Positions 39,428 to 50,544 of a stretch of DNA of 64,000 nt are shown piece after piece. Under the pieces are notes generated by a model, which did not search any database, was not told the origin of the DNA, and worked only from the letters and a program-made list of their open reading frames with translations. This DNA comes from Carposina sasakii (taxonomy: Eukaryota; Arthropoda; Insecta; Lepidoptera; Carposinidae): NCBI GenBank assembly GCA_014607495.2, contig CP053152.1:248001-312000 (forward strand). Reading direction: 5' to 3'. The first letter of the stretch is position 1. Each line of letters begins with the position of its first letter. The position numbers and the translations under genes are program-made.

Positions 39428-39949
39428 GGCAGAGACTACAGAACTCCATTTAGTCCGAGTACGTTCGAAATGTCGTCCACATGCATTAAGTTTTTTTTTG
39501 ATGCTCGTGAGGAACGTCTTTAAAATTGCCTATACATTACGGGTACCAGGCATTTAATAAACTGGACCGATACAATTTAACGAAATGGTCTATATCATCG
39601 TACCTTAGAATCTCTTTATTTAAAAAACTATTATGTCTTAGAAACAAAAATGTGGTGTAATATATTTCACTTATATAAGCTCGCTGTTATGACATTGAGT
39701 TCGTGTCGGGGTCAAGCGGGGCGGCGGGGGAGGTGATACTGCGATAACTTATAAAACCAATGGAACCTCACGCATTTGTCTAACACAATCTATTCAGTAA
39801 TTAATGTAACTCGTGACTGATCCGAGAGGCACCATTTCAGAATAGCGTGAAGATTCTTTCGTGTATTTGTCAATTTCGAATTTTAAGGACCGATTGATTT
39901 ATTGAATCAAAAAATAAGGGTGTAATTTGGACAGTATTAAAAGGTATAT
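39428..39949. other. No recognised feature
   Basis: AT-rich, with a GC patch at 39705-39735 (GGGTCAAGCGGGGCGGCGGG). Confidence 0.3.
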
Positions 39950-40178
39950 CTATACTAGTATTATAAACTGAAGAAGTTTGTTTAGTTTGCAAAATTTTGT
40001 TTGATAAAACGCGCGATAATCTCAGGAACTACTGGTCTGATTTGAAAAATAGTCAGTGTTAAAAGATAGCCCATTTATCCCATAAGGAATCGCTACTGCC
40101 AGATCTGATACAACAACCTCCGGGCACGGGTACAACGCCCCCTCACTGCGGACGAAGTCGTGGGCAGGCGGCAGTGTG
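39950..40178 (+). mobile_element. HEL-A-type repeat
   Basis: TCTATACTAGTATTATAAAC start, AACGCGCGATAATCTCAGGA, and the end CACTGCGGACGAAGTCGTGG GC. The final CTAG is altered (GGCAGTG). Confidence 0.5.
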
Positions 40179-40549
40179 ATTTTGCTATTTAAAATAACCA
40201 GAAAGTGACAATAAAGTATACAATTAACATTTGCTTATGTATTTTATGTTTCTATTACGTAACCTGTAATTTTTTTAAAATACTTAAAACAGCGTCCATC
40301 TTAAAGTTTTCATTTACAATCTTTTACTTTAAAAGCGATTCGCTAACATAGACGTTTCACGTTAAAAACCAACGGCCGTGTGCGCCGACACAGCCCCACC
40401 GTATATTTTGTTTTTTTTTTTATACATGCTCGTGAAGTCAGTTCAGGAGAGCTAATAAAATTGTACCTATACATTCGAACCACCAAAATTTGGCATTTAA
40501 TAGTAACGCCTGATACAATTTAACTTTGAATTGTGATTATTTTATTCTT
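40179..40549. other. No recognised feature
   Basis: AT-rich. Confidence 0.3.
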
Positions 40550-40660
40550 GTGCTGATGCGGGGCTTCACTAGAATACATTAGATTGTATCTCTTTCCATG
40601 GATGTCGTAAGAGTCGACTAAGGAAAAGCACACACGTGCAGGCATTCTCTCAGGCAATAC
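40550..40660 (-). repeat. REP-S fragment, reverse
   Basis: GTGCTGATGCGGGGCTTCAC TAGAATACATTAG, ATCTCTTTCCATGGATGTCG TAAGAGTCGAC, GGCATTCTCTCAGGC. Confidence 0.55.
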
Positions 40661-41274
40661 AGCCTTTGGGAACACAGCCTTAATATATACTTATATAAAT
40701 CTATATGATATTATTTCTTATATTATTTATTGAAATTATTTTAGAGTTACATCCCCTTACGTTTTATTGTTAAGAGATAACACAAGTTCATGCAGTCACG
40801 TGATCCATTAATATCAATGTACCCTACTTATAAAACATCAATGGAACCAAATCAACACATTCTAAGCAATCTAAATCCATTCAAATAATAGTAATTAATC
40901 GTTTAATTCCTATCTGAAAACATGAAATCTGATCCCGAGAGGCACCATTTCAGAATAATCGTGAAGTTTCAGGAACATTCAATTTGCTTCCGAATTCATC
41001 GAATTAAGGACCCGCGATGAGTCTTCCTCTGGAATTGAATCAATTAAAACTTCTCCAGCGATTAGGGATGCCATTTTGTGAATATAACTATCTAAAAGGT
41101 ATATTATCTAGTCACTTATAAACGTATAAAAACAACAGAAGTAATGTTATCGCTTAGTTTTGCAAAATTATTGCAAGAGAATCTATGATAAAGACGTAGC
41201 CGCGATGAGAAAAAAGTAAACTCGCATAAAATATAATTTAAGATGAGAAAAATAGTAGATGATTAAAAGTAAGT
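40661..41274. other. No recognised feature
   Basis: AT-rich. ATCCGAGAGGCACCATTTCAGAATA-like text at 39820 recurs at 40930, so a weak repeat pair lies about 1.1 kb apart. Confidence 0.3.
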
Positions 41275-41515
41275 AGACCTATATGATCACCTTCCTGCCC
41301 CCCCTTATCCCATACATTGGTTTCTTTCGAATCGCATACTGCCAAAGATCTGACGTTTGTTTTACGGCCGTCTGCCTGCCTTACGGCCCAACCCTCATCG
41401 GATATCTTCTTATTCTTCTTCTTCAGCCTATTGCAGTCCACTGCTGGACGTAGGCCTCACCCAGGGCACGCCACAAGGCTACTGCCACAGTCGGGTATAG
41501 CTAAGTGAATATACA
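41275..41515 (-). mobile_element. SINE-B, interrupted by RTE-a
   Basis: + strand ATCACCTTCCTGCCC...(RTE-b-type tail), GACGTTTGTTTTACGGCCGT CTGCCTGCC, CAACCCTCATCGGATAT, then the inserted LINE end, then AGCTAAGTGA. Compare the unbroken 44073-44335. Confidence 0.65.
41406..41490 (-). mobile_element. RTE-a LINE 3' end inserted in SINE-B, with target duplication
   Basis: Flanked by TCGGATAT (41398-41405) and TCGGGTAT (41491-41498), an 8-bp target-site duplication with one mismatch. The - strand ends GCAATAGGCTGAAGAAGAAG. Confidence 0.75.
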
Positions 41516-41524
41516 TTTATACAT

Positions 41525-41645
41525 ATTATAGCCACGTCCTAAAGAGGTTGAGCAGAAGGGTGCAAATACACACCCACTTTTCAGAAGTTATTAATTCCCA
41601 TGTGGTAAGTGGTGAGCCTAACGCCGCTTTTCGAGCACAAATACA
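41525..41645 (+). repeat. REP-U dispersed repeat
   Basis: GCCACGTCCTAAAGAGGTTG AGCAGAAGGGTGCAAATACA CACCCAC, then CATGTGGTAAGTGGTGAG. Shared with 56134, 2674 (reverse) and a piece at 53150-53215 (reverse). Confidence 0.5.
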
Positions 41646-41711
41646 ACAATCTAGTGACTGGTAACGATTCCAATAGGAAATGTTTTAGTGCCGTTTCAAA
41701 TAGGTATACCT

Positions 41712-42009
41712 GCACCGGTATGATGAATTTGGTGAGAGCGAGATGTCTCACTGTTAAACGTCAAATCCACAGAGCTATTAATAACTAGATAAACTAAGTG
41801 GATGTATTTTGCATGTGAAAAATAGACTTAAGAATTAGGAATAGACACTCATTCTCGAGCCTGGACTGAAGGAATTAGGGCTGATAGAAGTGGTTTGCAA
41901 TCCCTTTTTACACACCAAGTAGAAACACTTGCCTTGTCTAGTTATTACTTAGCTCTGTGGATTTGACGTTTAAAAGTGAGACATCTTATCAAATTCATTA
42001 TACCGGTGC
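41712..42009. mobile_element. Foldback MITE with GCACCGGTA ends (298 bp)
   Basis: GCACCGGTATGATGAATTTG at the left and CAAATTCATTATACCGGTGC at the right. Arms of about 75 bp include CAAATCCACAGAGCTATTAA TAACTAG. The loop contains GGTTTGCAATCCCTTTTTAC ACACC. Half copy at 1902-2126. Confidence 0.75.
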
Positions 42010-42079
42010 TGATGCGTTCAGGGCAGGTGAGGTTGACTTTGGGTCCTAAGGTACTCGTATTAATGGAACCCACTTACAC

Positions 42080-42167
42080 AACTAAATTCAGTGGTACAGG
42101 CCCATGACTGGGATCGAATCTATGCCTTCTGAATGTAAGGTGCACGTCTTAACCATTAGGCTATAGT
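42080..42167 (-). mobile_element. SINE-A/B head fragment
   Basis: - strand tRNA-like head: TAGCCTAATGGTTAAGACGT, TCGATCCCAGTCATGGGCCT GTACCACTGAATTTAG. The body is missing, so A or B cannot be decided. Confidence 0.55.
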
Positions 42168-42245
42168 AAAAGTTAGAAAGTATACGTATTTATTTTTACT
42201 AAATACCAAAAATACGCAGATCTACGTAAAAAGACGTAGATCTGA

Positions 42246-42345
42246 GGGGTAAGCACGAACCTCTCGATAGTCCGTAACGCTAGCGTCAAACTGTCAATTC
42301 CCATAGATTTTTGCTAGCGAGCCGCTAGCGTTACTGGCAACGCTG
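42246..42345. mobile_element. Short relative of the GGGGTAAGCA foldback
   Basis: GGGGTAAGCACGAACCTCTC GATAGTCCGTAACGCTAGCG and a right-hand GCTAGCGTTACTGGCAACG. Matches 20062-20212 in part. Confidence 0.5.
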
Positions 42346-42689
42346 GTGTCATAACACAGGTTGAAGCAGGCATAGTAAACTGATGGACGAAAGATGTATG
42401 TAAGTATATTCACACGTTATCCACCTACACATACACGTTAGCTAAACGCATATACAAATTTAAGTAAATAGGGAATTAGACCGCATGACAAATCAAATTC
42501 AAATTCAAATTCTTCATTGCGTACCACATTGGGTACAAAGTACCTATCTTTGCTACGTAATAGTAAGTATACATAGGTCTTAACATATACAATGTAGCGC
42601 CCTGCAAGGGTATTGCAATATTTATTACTATCTATATACATATTCTATTCATTCAATACAATTAATAACTAATTATTATATTAGCCTTA
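42346..42689. other. Possible LINE end at 42490-42620
   Basis: ATTCAAATTCAAATTC repeats followed by CATTGCGTACCACATTGGGT ACAAAG look like a LINE 3' end on the - strand with a pentanucleotide tail. Low confidence. Confidence 0.3.
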
Positions 42690-42993
42690 TCTAATATATA
42701 AAATTCTCGTGTTACGGTGTTAGAAGTTAAACTCCTCCGAAACGGCTCGACCGATTTTCGTAAATCTTAGCATGCATATCGGTTAGGGTGGAGAATCGGA
42801 CAACATCTATTTTTCGTCCCCCTAAATGTTAAGGGTGGTCCACCCCTAAATTTTTTATTTTATTTTTTTGACAAAATTTTTTGTTTTTATTTTTTTATGA
42901 TACAGCATACAAAAATACATACAACCATGAATTTTCACCCCTCTAGGATCAACACCTTTTTCATGGCAAAACAACGTTTGCCGGGTCAGCTAG
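42690..42993 (+). mobile_element. Short Helitron (Lep1-like), both ends intact
   Basis: Begins TCTAATATATAAAATTCTCG directly after an A and ends GGGTCAGCTAG directly before a T, so the insertion is between A and T. Stem-loop GGCAAA-ACAACG-TTTGCC lies 8 nt before the final CTAG. Internal CGAAACGGCTCGACCGATTT is a common feature of lepidopteran non-autonomous Helitrons (recollection). 304 bp, non-coding. Confidence 0.8.
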
Positions 42994-43118
42994 TAATTAT
43001 CTATATTTATTAAACATTTATTTTGTTATGGAATATTGCATTATGTTTATTTTTGTTTATGTAAATTAACACAATATCACTTGCCCTCTTGCGTTTTTTA
43101 CATAAAAAAAAGAGTTGT

Positions 43119-43262
43119 CATGATTATTGATTGATAACTATCGATAATCATGATGAAGGTATAAAATAATTTTATACCTTCTCCATGTCGATAACTCAAC
43201 TAGATTTAGTATGTACAACTTGGCGTATCTGAGATTGTACCTGAATAGTACAATCTCAGATA
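43119..43262. repeat. Three consecutive perfect or near-perfect stem-loops
   Basis: H1 43119-43152: 13-bp stem CATGATTATTGAT with one G-T pair. H2 43155-43181: 12-bp stem GAAGGTATAAAA, 3-nt loop. H3 43226-43262: 15-bp stem TATCTGAGATTGTAC, 7-nt loop. No copies of H3 recognised in the window. Confidence 0.6.
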
Positions 43263-43369
43263 TGCATACAAGATGGCCTGCTTCCAGTGATAGCCAATCC
43301 AATATTCTACAAACTTATCCGATAAGATAGCTAGTAAACAATATTTCAATCAAACGTACCGGCCCAGTT

Positions 43370-43652
43370 CTGCCGGACCGGTCGACGCCGGGAGGTTATC
43401 GGACGGGACGACATACTGCCGGGGAGACTGGCTGATATTGGTGTAATGGCCTGTACTCATTGGGCCAAGAAGCTGGTCTAGTACCTTGACCCAACGTGTA
43501 TTTTGACATTTTTAAATAAAGAGATGCCACATGATTTAATGAAATTGATATCAGAATTTAATAAACTAAAATAATATTTTTTATCAGAACTGTACATTCC
43601 ATAACAAAACATAAATTATAAAATTAAAATCTAAGATTAAAATATCCAAAAA
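43370..43652. other. Possible retroelement 3' fragment
   Basis: 43370-43480 is GC-rich, and a + strand frame is open from about 43353 to a TAG at 43481 (ends THWAKKLV). It may be the tail end of a transposon gene. Then AT-rich 3'UTR-like sequence up to the LINE remnant. Confidence 0.25.
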
Positions 43653-44072
43653 CTATGTACTAGTGTGGAGCTTCATCCATTTTCGAAAAAGTGGAGAGTC
43701 CCACCTATCAACAGAGACAGTGAGAATGCCGTTGGTACTGTCACGGAGACGGGTCAAGGCAGAAGCGCAACGTTTTCTCATGATAGCAGCAAAACCATCA
43801 GTTTGTGCTTCTGCAAACATCCCTGATGCACTACATCTCCATGGCAATCCCAACAGCGCCCTAAATGCATTGCTATACTGGACACGTAGATCGCTGTATG
43901 CCCGCTGTGTATAGCCAGCCCACAGGCTGCACGTGTAGAAGGATTGGCAGTGTGCTTTGCATAAAGTGATCTTTACAGGCACAGTACATCGTGCTAATCT
44001 ACGCGTCAACATATTACATCGGGTAGACATCGATCTACGCTCCCTCTCTATATCTAAATCATCTTTGAGGTC
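43653..44072 (-). pseudogene. LINE remnant, C-terminal end of a reverse-transcriptase ORF
   Basis: The frame is open on the - strand from about 44072 (DLKDDLDIERERRSMSTRC) through RRLARCTVPVKITLCKAHCQ, SFYTCSLWAGYTQRAYSDLR, FRALLGLPWRCSASGMFAEA and ends ...RKWMKLHTST at 43653. This resembles the region after the RT domain of a family common in Lepidoptera (recollection). The catalytic domain is absent: truncated exactly where the SINE-B begins. Confidence 0.7.
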
Positions 44073-44335
44073 CCATTATTTATTTACCCCATTTATTTAT
44101 GGGATCGGCGCAATATGTTTTCTTTCGAAACTCACATTGCCACAGAGTTGACATTTGTTTAACGGCCGGCTGCCTGCCTGACGCCAACCCTTCTCGGATA
44201 TAGCTAAGTGCCAATATTTTTTTTAAAATCCGCACATGAAATAAATTTAGTGGTACAGGCCCGTGACTGGTATCGAACTCACGCCTCCCGACTGAAAGGC
44301 GCACGTCTTAACCATTGGGCTCTCACCACACTGAG
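44073..44335 (-). mobile_element. SINE-B, complete reference copy
   Basis: - strand: head GAGCCCAATGGTTAAGACGT GCGCC (box A) and GAGTTCGATACCAGTCACGG (box B), ATTTATTTCATGTGCGG, CACTTAGCTATATCCGAGAA GGGTTGGCGTCAGGCAGGC, AAACATATTGCGCCGATCCC ATAAATAAATGGGG. Head as SINE-A, tail as RTE-b. Confidence 0.7.
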
Positions 44336-45699
44336 GTATTTTCAGGTTTATATTTATATAGTTTAAGTATGTTTCTTTTACCTTTATCTATCTATGTTTC
44401 TTCGTTCTATATGCTCGTGTGTATTTATATCAGCTGCCAAACGCCGTACTAATTAAAACACATTGTTTACGGCTTGAGTCAAAGATGTTTATCGGTCATA
44501 AATTAGGAAAACGATTCGTTATATTTTTCTTTTACTAAGTTTCTGCTGTTTTCAGCTTTTTTACTGTTGAATTAATTAGAAATTAGGGTTGGTGTTTTGC
44601 GTTTTATTTCGAAATGTTTTGTGTATTTCATACTGTGTTTTATGTGTAAATTTTGCGTCTTATTATTTACTTTGTGGGTATAGACATAACTATTGATTTA
44701 ATACTACATACGTGTGGTTTTGAACATATTACCTTTACTGACTTTGTAGTAATATTTTTCTAGGATTCACCGCTTTTTTTTAAACAAAATAGTGAATTTT
44801 ACTACTTTTTATAGGGTCTTTGATGCTAGCATACATTGTCGCCTTATACAGGATGGATCTCAGGGTGGTTGAATATTTATTTATTCTAGGATGTGTTTAG
44901 TGTTCTTACAACAAATAGGTGGGGAGTTTCTTACCACTTAACTATCTTAGCCAGTTTGGCAAAACTTTTTACTTTATGCTAAAGAGTTTATGATTTAATT
45001 GCTTTGTTTTATATATACTATGCAAAACGACAATCGTGTCGTATCGTGACTACGTGAAATCCTCGATTTTTATTATCTACATTTTAAGTATCTATAACAA
45101 GACATTTACAGCTAAGCTTAGGTAACTGAGTAGGATAACGTATATTTTCTTTCTTAAGTAATAAAATTTAAAATGAAATTAATAACTAGATATTTTCGGC
45201 CATATTATATACGTGGACTTGCAGAAATAGTAATCTTATTTCATTCGTTCAATCCTGTTTCTTCTACTTGTGAGATATTAGATGTATACTCCATTTAGGA
45301 AGGTACAACATATAAAATATTTTAAAAACCTACCTACCTTACGTTCATTCATGTACATTACAAACATTCCGATAACTGTTATTTTCACTATAAATACAGC
45401 ATCTTTTATATGGAATGAAATGCAAATATGCCAGTATATAACTGTGATGAGGTTCGCGCACTAATTGTGCAGCGAATTGGCAGTGGAGGCTTCATTACCG
45501 GACTAATTAGGGGGCAATGAAGCCTGCTATTGGCCGGATTAAGGCCTGATATTATTTGACGCTCTGTTTATTTGTTAATATTCACCATCCTAATTCCTGT
45601 CACGAGAAGTCCACCAATGACCTCTATTTTTGATCATGACACACTATTATGGGTCATTGTGGTCGTTTCTGATCGTCACATTTAAATCTAAACTTGAGA
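44336..45699. other. Unique-looking AT-rich sequence
   Basis: 1.36 kb without recognised repeats. 45440-45560 is GC-balanced and contains GGCAGTGGAGGCTTCATTAC and CAATGAAGCCTGCTATTGGC, a partial inverted pair. No gene. Confidence 0.3.
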
Positions 45700-45812
45700 T
45701 TAATTACCGGTAGCTCAGTGGTAAGAGCACTAGCACACATGCAGAGGTCGTGGGTTCGATTCCCACTTGGGTGAAGAATTTTTCCCATTTCTTTATTAAT
45801 AATTTTTTGAGA
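45700..45812 (+). mobile_element. SINE-C, tRNA-derived
   Basis: CGGTAGCTCAGTGGTAAGAG (box A, D stem GCTC/GAGC) and GTGGGTTCGATTCCCACTTG (box B), then GGTGAAGAATTTTTCCCATT TCTTTATTAATAATTTTTTG. The 3' tail matches 7140 and 9129. Confidence 0.6.
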
Positions 45813-46007
45813 TTAGTTATTTCTGTCCTTGTCCATTCTTCATTAAATTGGCTGAGACAATAAAATACGTCTTTTAAGTTTATGTTTAGTGGACGGTCAG
45901 AATCGACCACAATGCTTCATAAACTGATTTCATTTACGAAGGTTTGAAAGTGGCCTGCATGCAGCACATACCCGCGACCCATGGTCCGTCCATCTCGAGG
46001 GTCTTCG

Positions 46008-46100
46008 CACGCTGCACTTGCCATTGCAACCGGTCGTAGTGGAGGGGGGAGGCTTATGTTTAGCTGTGGACTTCTCATTGCTGAAAATGATGATGATGAA
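46008..46100 (+). mobile_element. RTE-c-like LINE 3' end, divergent
   Basis: GGTCGTAGTGGAGGGGGGAG GCTTATGTTTAGCTGTGGAC TTCTCATTGCTGAAAATGAT GATGATG. Its structure parallels the end of 53584-54052. Confidence 0.6.
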
Positions 46101-47407
46101 ATTTATGTCTCGTTTTATAAGGTGTGGCGGCGTCTCTCTTCCAAAATGGAAACAATCCTATTTTAAGTTTAAAGTAACCTATTTTACAAATAATAATTAC
46201 TATGCAAGTGGTTTTTCTCTGAATAATATTAAAAGCAAATATTTCTCCAATGCACTTTAAGAAGAAAACCGTTATAAAAACCAATTTCCATAAAAATTCA
46301 AACGCTATTTTCATGAACTTATTCCGAGGTTCTTTTATTTCCTCCGGCCGTATATTTTAAAACGGCAAATGTATACTTTTGGGTAAGTAGTTCGTTTTAT
46401 TGCCGCATAAAGCTGCTTCAGTTTTTACAGCCTTTTTAGTGCACCTGTAGCAAGCACTAGGTACAGCCTTCGGCACCTTTAAGTATTCTAAAGGAAATGA
46501 GATATTTATGTATGAAGCTTGGCCTACTACGCGTTGATATTATAAACAACTCAATAGATCAAACATTAATGATAAATGTTAATCAAAGGTATAACTTTAT
46601 ACCTTGGATAAAATGTCATTGCCATAGAGCAAAATCTCTTTTAAAATTTCATTTATTTCAACGTTAAAATTTATTCTTAGAGAGGACCACAGACTTTTTT
46701 TATTTAAGCGATCATGGGATAATTTTAAATTTAAGACTAATTATATTTTATGATATGGCCTCTCTCGCTTACACGCAGACTTCTTGATATCACGTCTTAA
46801 AATTGCAAGACTAGCGGACCGGACAGACGATTTTCTGTCTTACCTTATGTCAATCAACTAGCAGTTATGTCTTTTTTTTTGTTAAGTTTAGTTAGTTTTT
46901 AAATATTTTACTATTAATTACTAATATTTTTCTTTCATAAGATTCTTTTTCTGTCAATAATTATGTTCTTACTCCTTAGATAAAATTGTTAAGGATAGTT
47001 GTACAGAGTGACAATGCTTGTGTTCTAGACCGTTCTCTTATAGATATCACATTTTTATGCTATGACATAGACTCGTAATAAGCAGGTATTTGTATGCTTC
47101 TTATTATCTTGTACTTGTGTTTTAAACAAGTGTTTTATATTCTTCATAAAACGCGAATTACTTTTCTATGGATATAAAAGTTTATAGGCATTGTATAGTT
47201 AGTAGGTAGGTATATTATAATTATGTCTAGTTTCATACATTTACAAAGACCTCAATAAAATTTATAATTATAAATGGATATGAATTATAATTTTCTTACA
47301 ATCGTATTAATCAATTAAGAAAGAGAAATAAGTATATAACTGCGAGTATAACTAAGATGTGAGTGGTTCGGCAATATTCAATCATAGCCTTAGATGTACC
47401 TCTTTAT
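46101..47407. other. Unique-looking AT-rich sequence
   Basis: No repeats recognised. A short palindrome AAGGTATAACTTTATACCTT at 46587. No gene. Confidence 0.3.
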
Positions 47408-47475
47408 ATTGGTTCTTCTTCTTCAGCCTATTGCAGTCCACTGCTGGACGTAGGACTCCCCCAGGGCAGTAGCCT
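47408..47475 (-). mobile_element. RTE-a LINE 3' end, very short
   Basis: + strand TTCTTCTTCAGCCTATTGCA GTCCACTGCTGGACGTAGGA. About 70 bp remain. Confidence 0.65.
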
Positions 47476-49431
47476 TGATTTTTTTTTTATACAAACCATA
47501 ATATGGTGAACTCTAAATATTATTTAGAATTGTGACATCAACACTCACACAAATCACAAAACAAAAAGCACAAGTCAAACATGTTCCATTACTACTTAGC
47601 ACAAGTTAATGGCTATATTTACCAAGTAAATCATCTACAGGCGAAGTGTGACTGTGTAAACACAAAAGAGCATACTCTCTTAGGAAGATATCGGCAGTTA
47701 CGTCCTTTTGTTAAAGGATATGTGAGACAACAGGCGTCGGGAAACAAACATATTTATCTTGTGATGCTCTCAAATCTCGCTTGGAGTTTGAATACACGTC
47801 AGCTCGAGGTGGGTAGGCCGTTCACTACATATCCTAACTAATAGATGGCCTTTGAAACTATACTAAATCCGAGTGTTGCAAGTTTTAATAAAAAAGAAAC
47901 ATTTGTTTAATAATCATAAGCAACTATTGCGAATAAACTCAATGCTGGCTTCCCACGAAGCTTAATTTTCCGCACTGCCGATGAATACGTACCCTATTCT
48001 ATAATTATGCTTGAGCAATATCATGAATACTACAATCTCTTAGTCTTAAACAGTGGCCATAATATTATCAAGCCCTTGTCAACATATTTCAAGTAGGAAA
48101 TAGATTGCATAGAGCCCAATGCTCCTACTTCTCACCTAAACATCCCGATTCTACAACTTATTATATAAAAACAAGATTTTTTTTTACTCTTTTCACAATG
48201 CATGTCCGTCTTTTCCATTGGGAGCAAACAAACGCATTTTTCTTTAAGTAGGGTGTGAACGTAGCTACCTTTACCATCAGGGCAGGTTCCTCGCGACCCG
48301 TGGAGGCTTTATTCAATTAAATCCGACGTTAACCGCGGTAAAGCTAAGTGTTCCTTTATTTAAACCATTCATAATGCTGTTGCCATGTTATTTTGGACGG
48401 GTATCTATGCTAAGAGTTTCGGTGAATCATCGCTAGCTTGTAAATTAAATATTGTGTATACTACACAGCTATAGTTATAATTTGAAAATCAAATATAGAG
48501 GTACCTAAAATAGAAATACGAGTATATGACTTTTCGCATGTCGCTATCAATAAAAGTAGTACCTATTTCTTATTCCTCATAAAGATCATGTTAAATTATG
48601 TATCTATAATGCCATTGTTAAGGTGATGTGTGGGAATTTTTATTGTTATTATTTTAAATGGTTTCTGCAATGTGCTTTCAAAATATTTAATATTACTTTA
48701 ACTTAAAACTAGGTACTCTTTGCTCTTAGGTACTACTTATGAAATACCTTTATTCGAGGTAAATAGATGTTAAATTGGTAAAAAGCCCCTGTTGTATTTC
48801 AAAGTTTAAAATAGAGATTTTTGAGCGTACGTCTAAAACTTAGACACAGGTCGATTTATATAAAAGAAATATACAGGCCTATCTTAAGATGGGAATCTTA
48901 ATATAGGCCTATATCTATAATTCAACTAAATCTCGATCAGACAGATGCCATGAATCGCGAGGTAGTCAGTAAATCTGTCCGCCTGTCTATCCGCACATAC
49001 GTTACAGGACTGGCGTGTGATAGATAGGGGTAGGTTGTATGATATAGAACATGACTTCGACTATGTAAACTATAACAAAATACAAAGATAAGGGTTATCT
49101 ATTTAATAACATTTAATGGAGATTGACAATGGATAGGTAAATATTATAATTATGAGTCAAAAATACACATTAAGGTTACAAGATATTATAAATCATTGGT
49201 TATTTATGTGCATTAGTGTGCATACCTACTGCAGTAGAAAAATTTCCTTTTGCTTCTTAAAGATTAAAAATAATACTAGTTACAAAGTAGCTAGTTTAGC
49301 GACAGGAATGTGCACTAATTATTTTATTGCTAATTTGGTATTGAAGGAAATACACTGTCTCAAGCCTCTGTTGTCATTTGCTTGCGGTCGTGGTATCATA
49401 GGTATACTTTCCTTCTACTTATACTATTATA
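47476..49431. other. Unique-looking sequence, no gene
   Basis: Nearly 2 kb without recognised repeats. Two + strand frames (47581-47841, 49152-49478) were inspected; neither resembles a known family, and the second runs into the next PAL-1. Confidence 0.3.
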
Positions 49432-49677
49432 CAGGGTGTAACAAAAAGGGTATGTTAAGCAAAAAGCTATGTAAATAACCCACTGTAGAGAACCTATTTC
49501 CAAAATTTTAAACTTGAAATCACATGTTTATTTTTCAAGATCGTATGAACATTTCTGAGTTCTGTAGGAATTCTCCATACTATCTGGGAAAATAAACATG
49601 TGATTTCGAGTCAGTAATTTCGTGGGTAGGTTTTTTACATAGCTTTTCGCTTAACATACCCCTTTTGTTACACCTTG
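49432..49677. mobile_element. PAL-1 palindromic MITE
   Basis: CAGGGTGTAACAAAAAGGGT to ACCCCTTTTGTTACACCTTG, with TA on both sides. The right arm has a short deletion after GTGGGTAGG. Confidence 0.8.
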
Positions 49678-49773
49678 TATAGATGTTAGAAGGATACAGG
49701 TATATGACAGTATACTCTTCCGCCCGCGCATTATTTTCTTTAGACACATTTTTTATTTGTTAGAGATATATAA

Positions 49774-50021
49774 GACGGTTGATTGGTCTAGTAGGTAGTG
49801 ATCCTGCTTGCGACGCCATAGGTCCTGGGTTCGAATCCCGGTAGGTGCAAACATTGATATGATGAATATTGATGTTTGTTTCCGAGTCATGGATGTTTCT
49901 ATACTTGTCTATGTATTATAATATACCGTTACTTAGTACCCACGACACAAGACCTTAGAGATCTTAATGTGGGACTATGTTAATGTGTTGTGTAGTGTGT
50001 GAATATTTATTTATTTATTAT
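49774..50021 (+). mobile_element. SINE-D, tRNA-derived
   Basis: GACGGTTGATTGGTCTAGTA GG, box B GGGTTCGAATCCCGGTAG, GATGAATATTGATGTTTGTT, CACGACACAAGACCTTAG, TTGTGTAGTGTGTGAATATT TATT tail. Confidence 0.75.
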
Positions 50022-50124
50022 GTGTAGTTTATTGAGTAGTTACGAGGTAAATTATCTAGGTTTCTAGTAGTAAGCTGTTTGTGCACATCTGTTACCCTTT
50101 ACTTTTGTTCTATTCCTTCACTTC

Positions 50125-50260
50125 TTATGGTCTGCTGGAAGAAATCTCTTGAAGAGATAAGCACGCCATTGTACGTCATTGTACATTTCTATCGTACCTG
50201 TGTAATTAATGTATACCTATATATTTTTAATTTGTGTGCAATAAAGAATAATTAAGTCAT
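50125..50260 (+). mobile_element. LINE-type 3' tail W
   Basis: GGTCTGCTGGAAGAAATCTC TTGAAGAGATAAGCACGCC, ending TTGTGTGCAATAAAGAATAA. The best preserved W copy. Confidence 0.5.
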
Positions 50261-50544
50261 ATACACGGTATACCTTCTCGATGGTTCCAGTATCCAGGGA
50301 CAGACAAGTCGTCTCGGGTACTTGAACCATACATAACTTATCGGTTAGTTCACGGAACGTTACTGTGTCGTTAATCTCCTGCTATATAGATACTTTTTTT
50401 TTCTTCAATACAAGTACAGTATAGAGTACATAAAGGTCTTAAGTTAGAGTCAGTGCCTCTATATTGTGTCGCGAGGCATACAAATTATGGTGTTGGTCAA
50501 TGAAATTTTATTTTTGTCGAAAATAAATTCATTTGTATACATAC
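50261..50544. other. No recognised feature
   Basis: Includes a (CATA)n microsatellite near 50536-50560. Confidence 0.3.

Noticed and set aside
47581..47841. 86-codon + strand ORF
   Set aside because: Starts with a fair ATG, but there is no recognisable domain, no promoter or splice context, and the composition is ordinary. Left uncalled.
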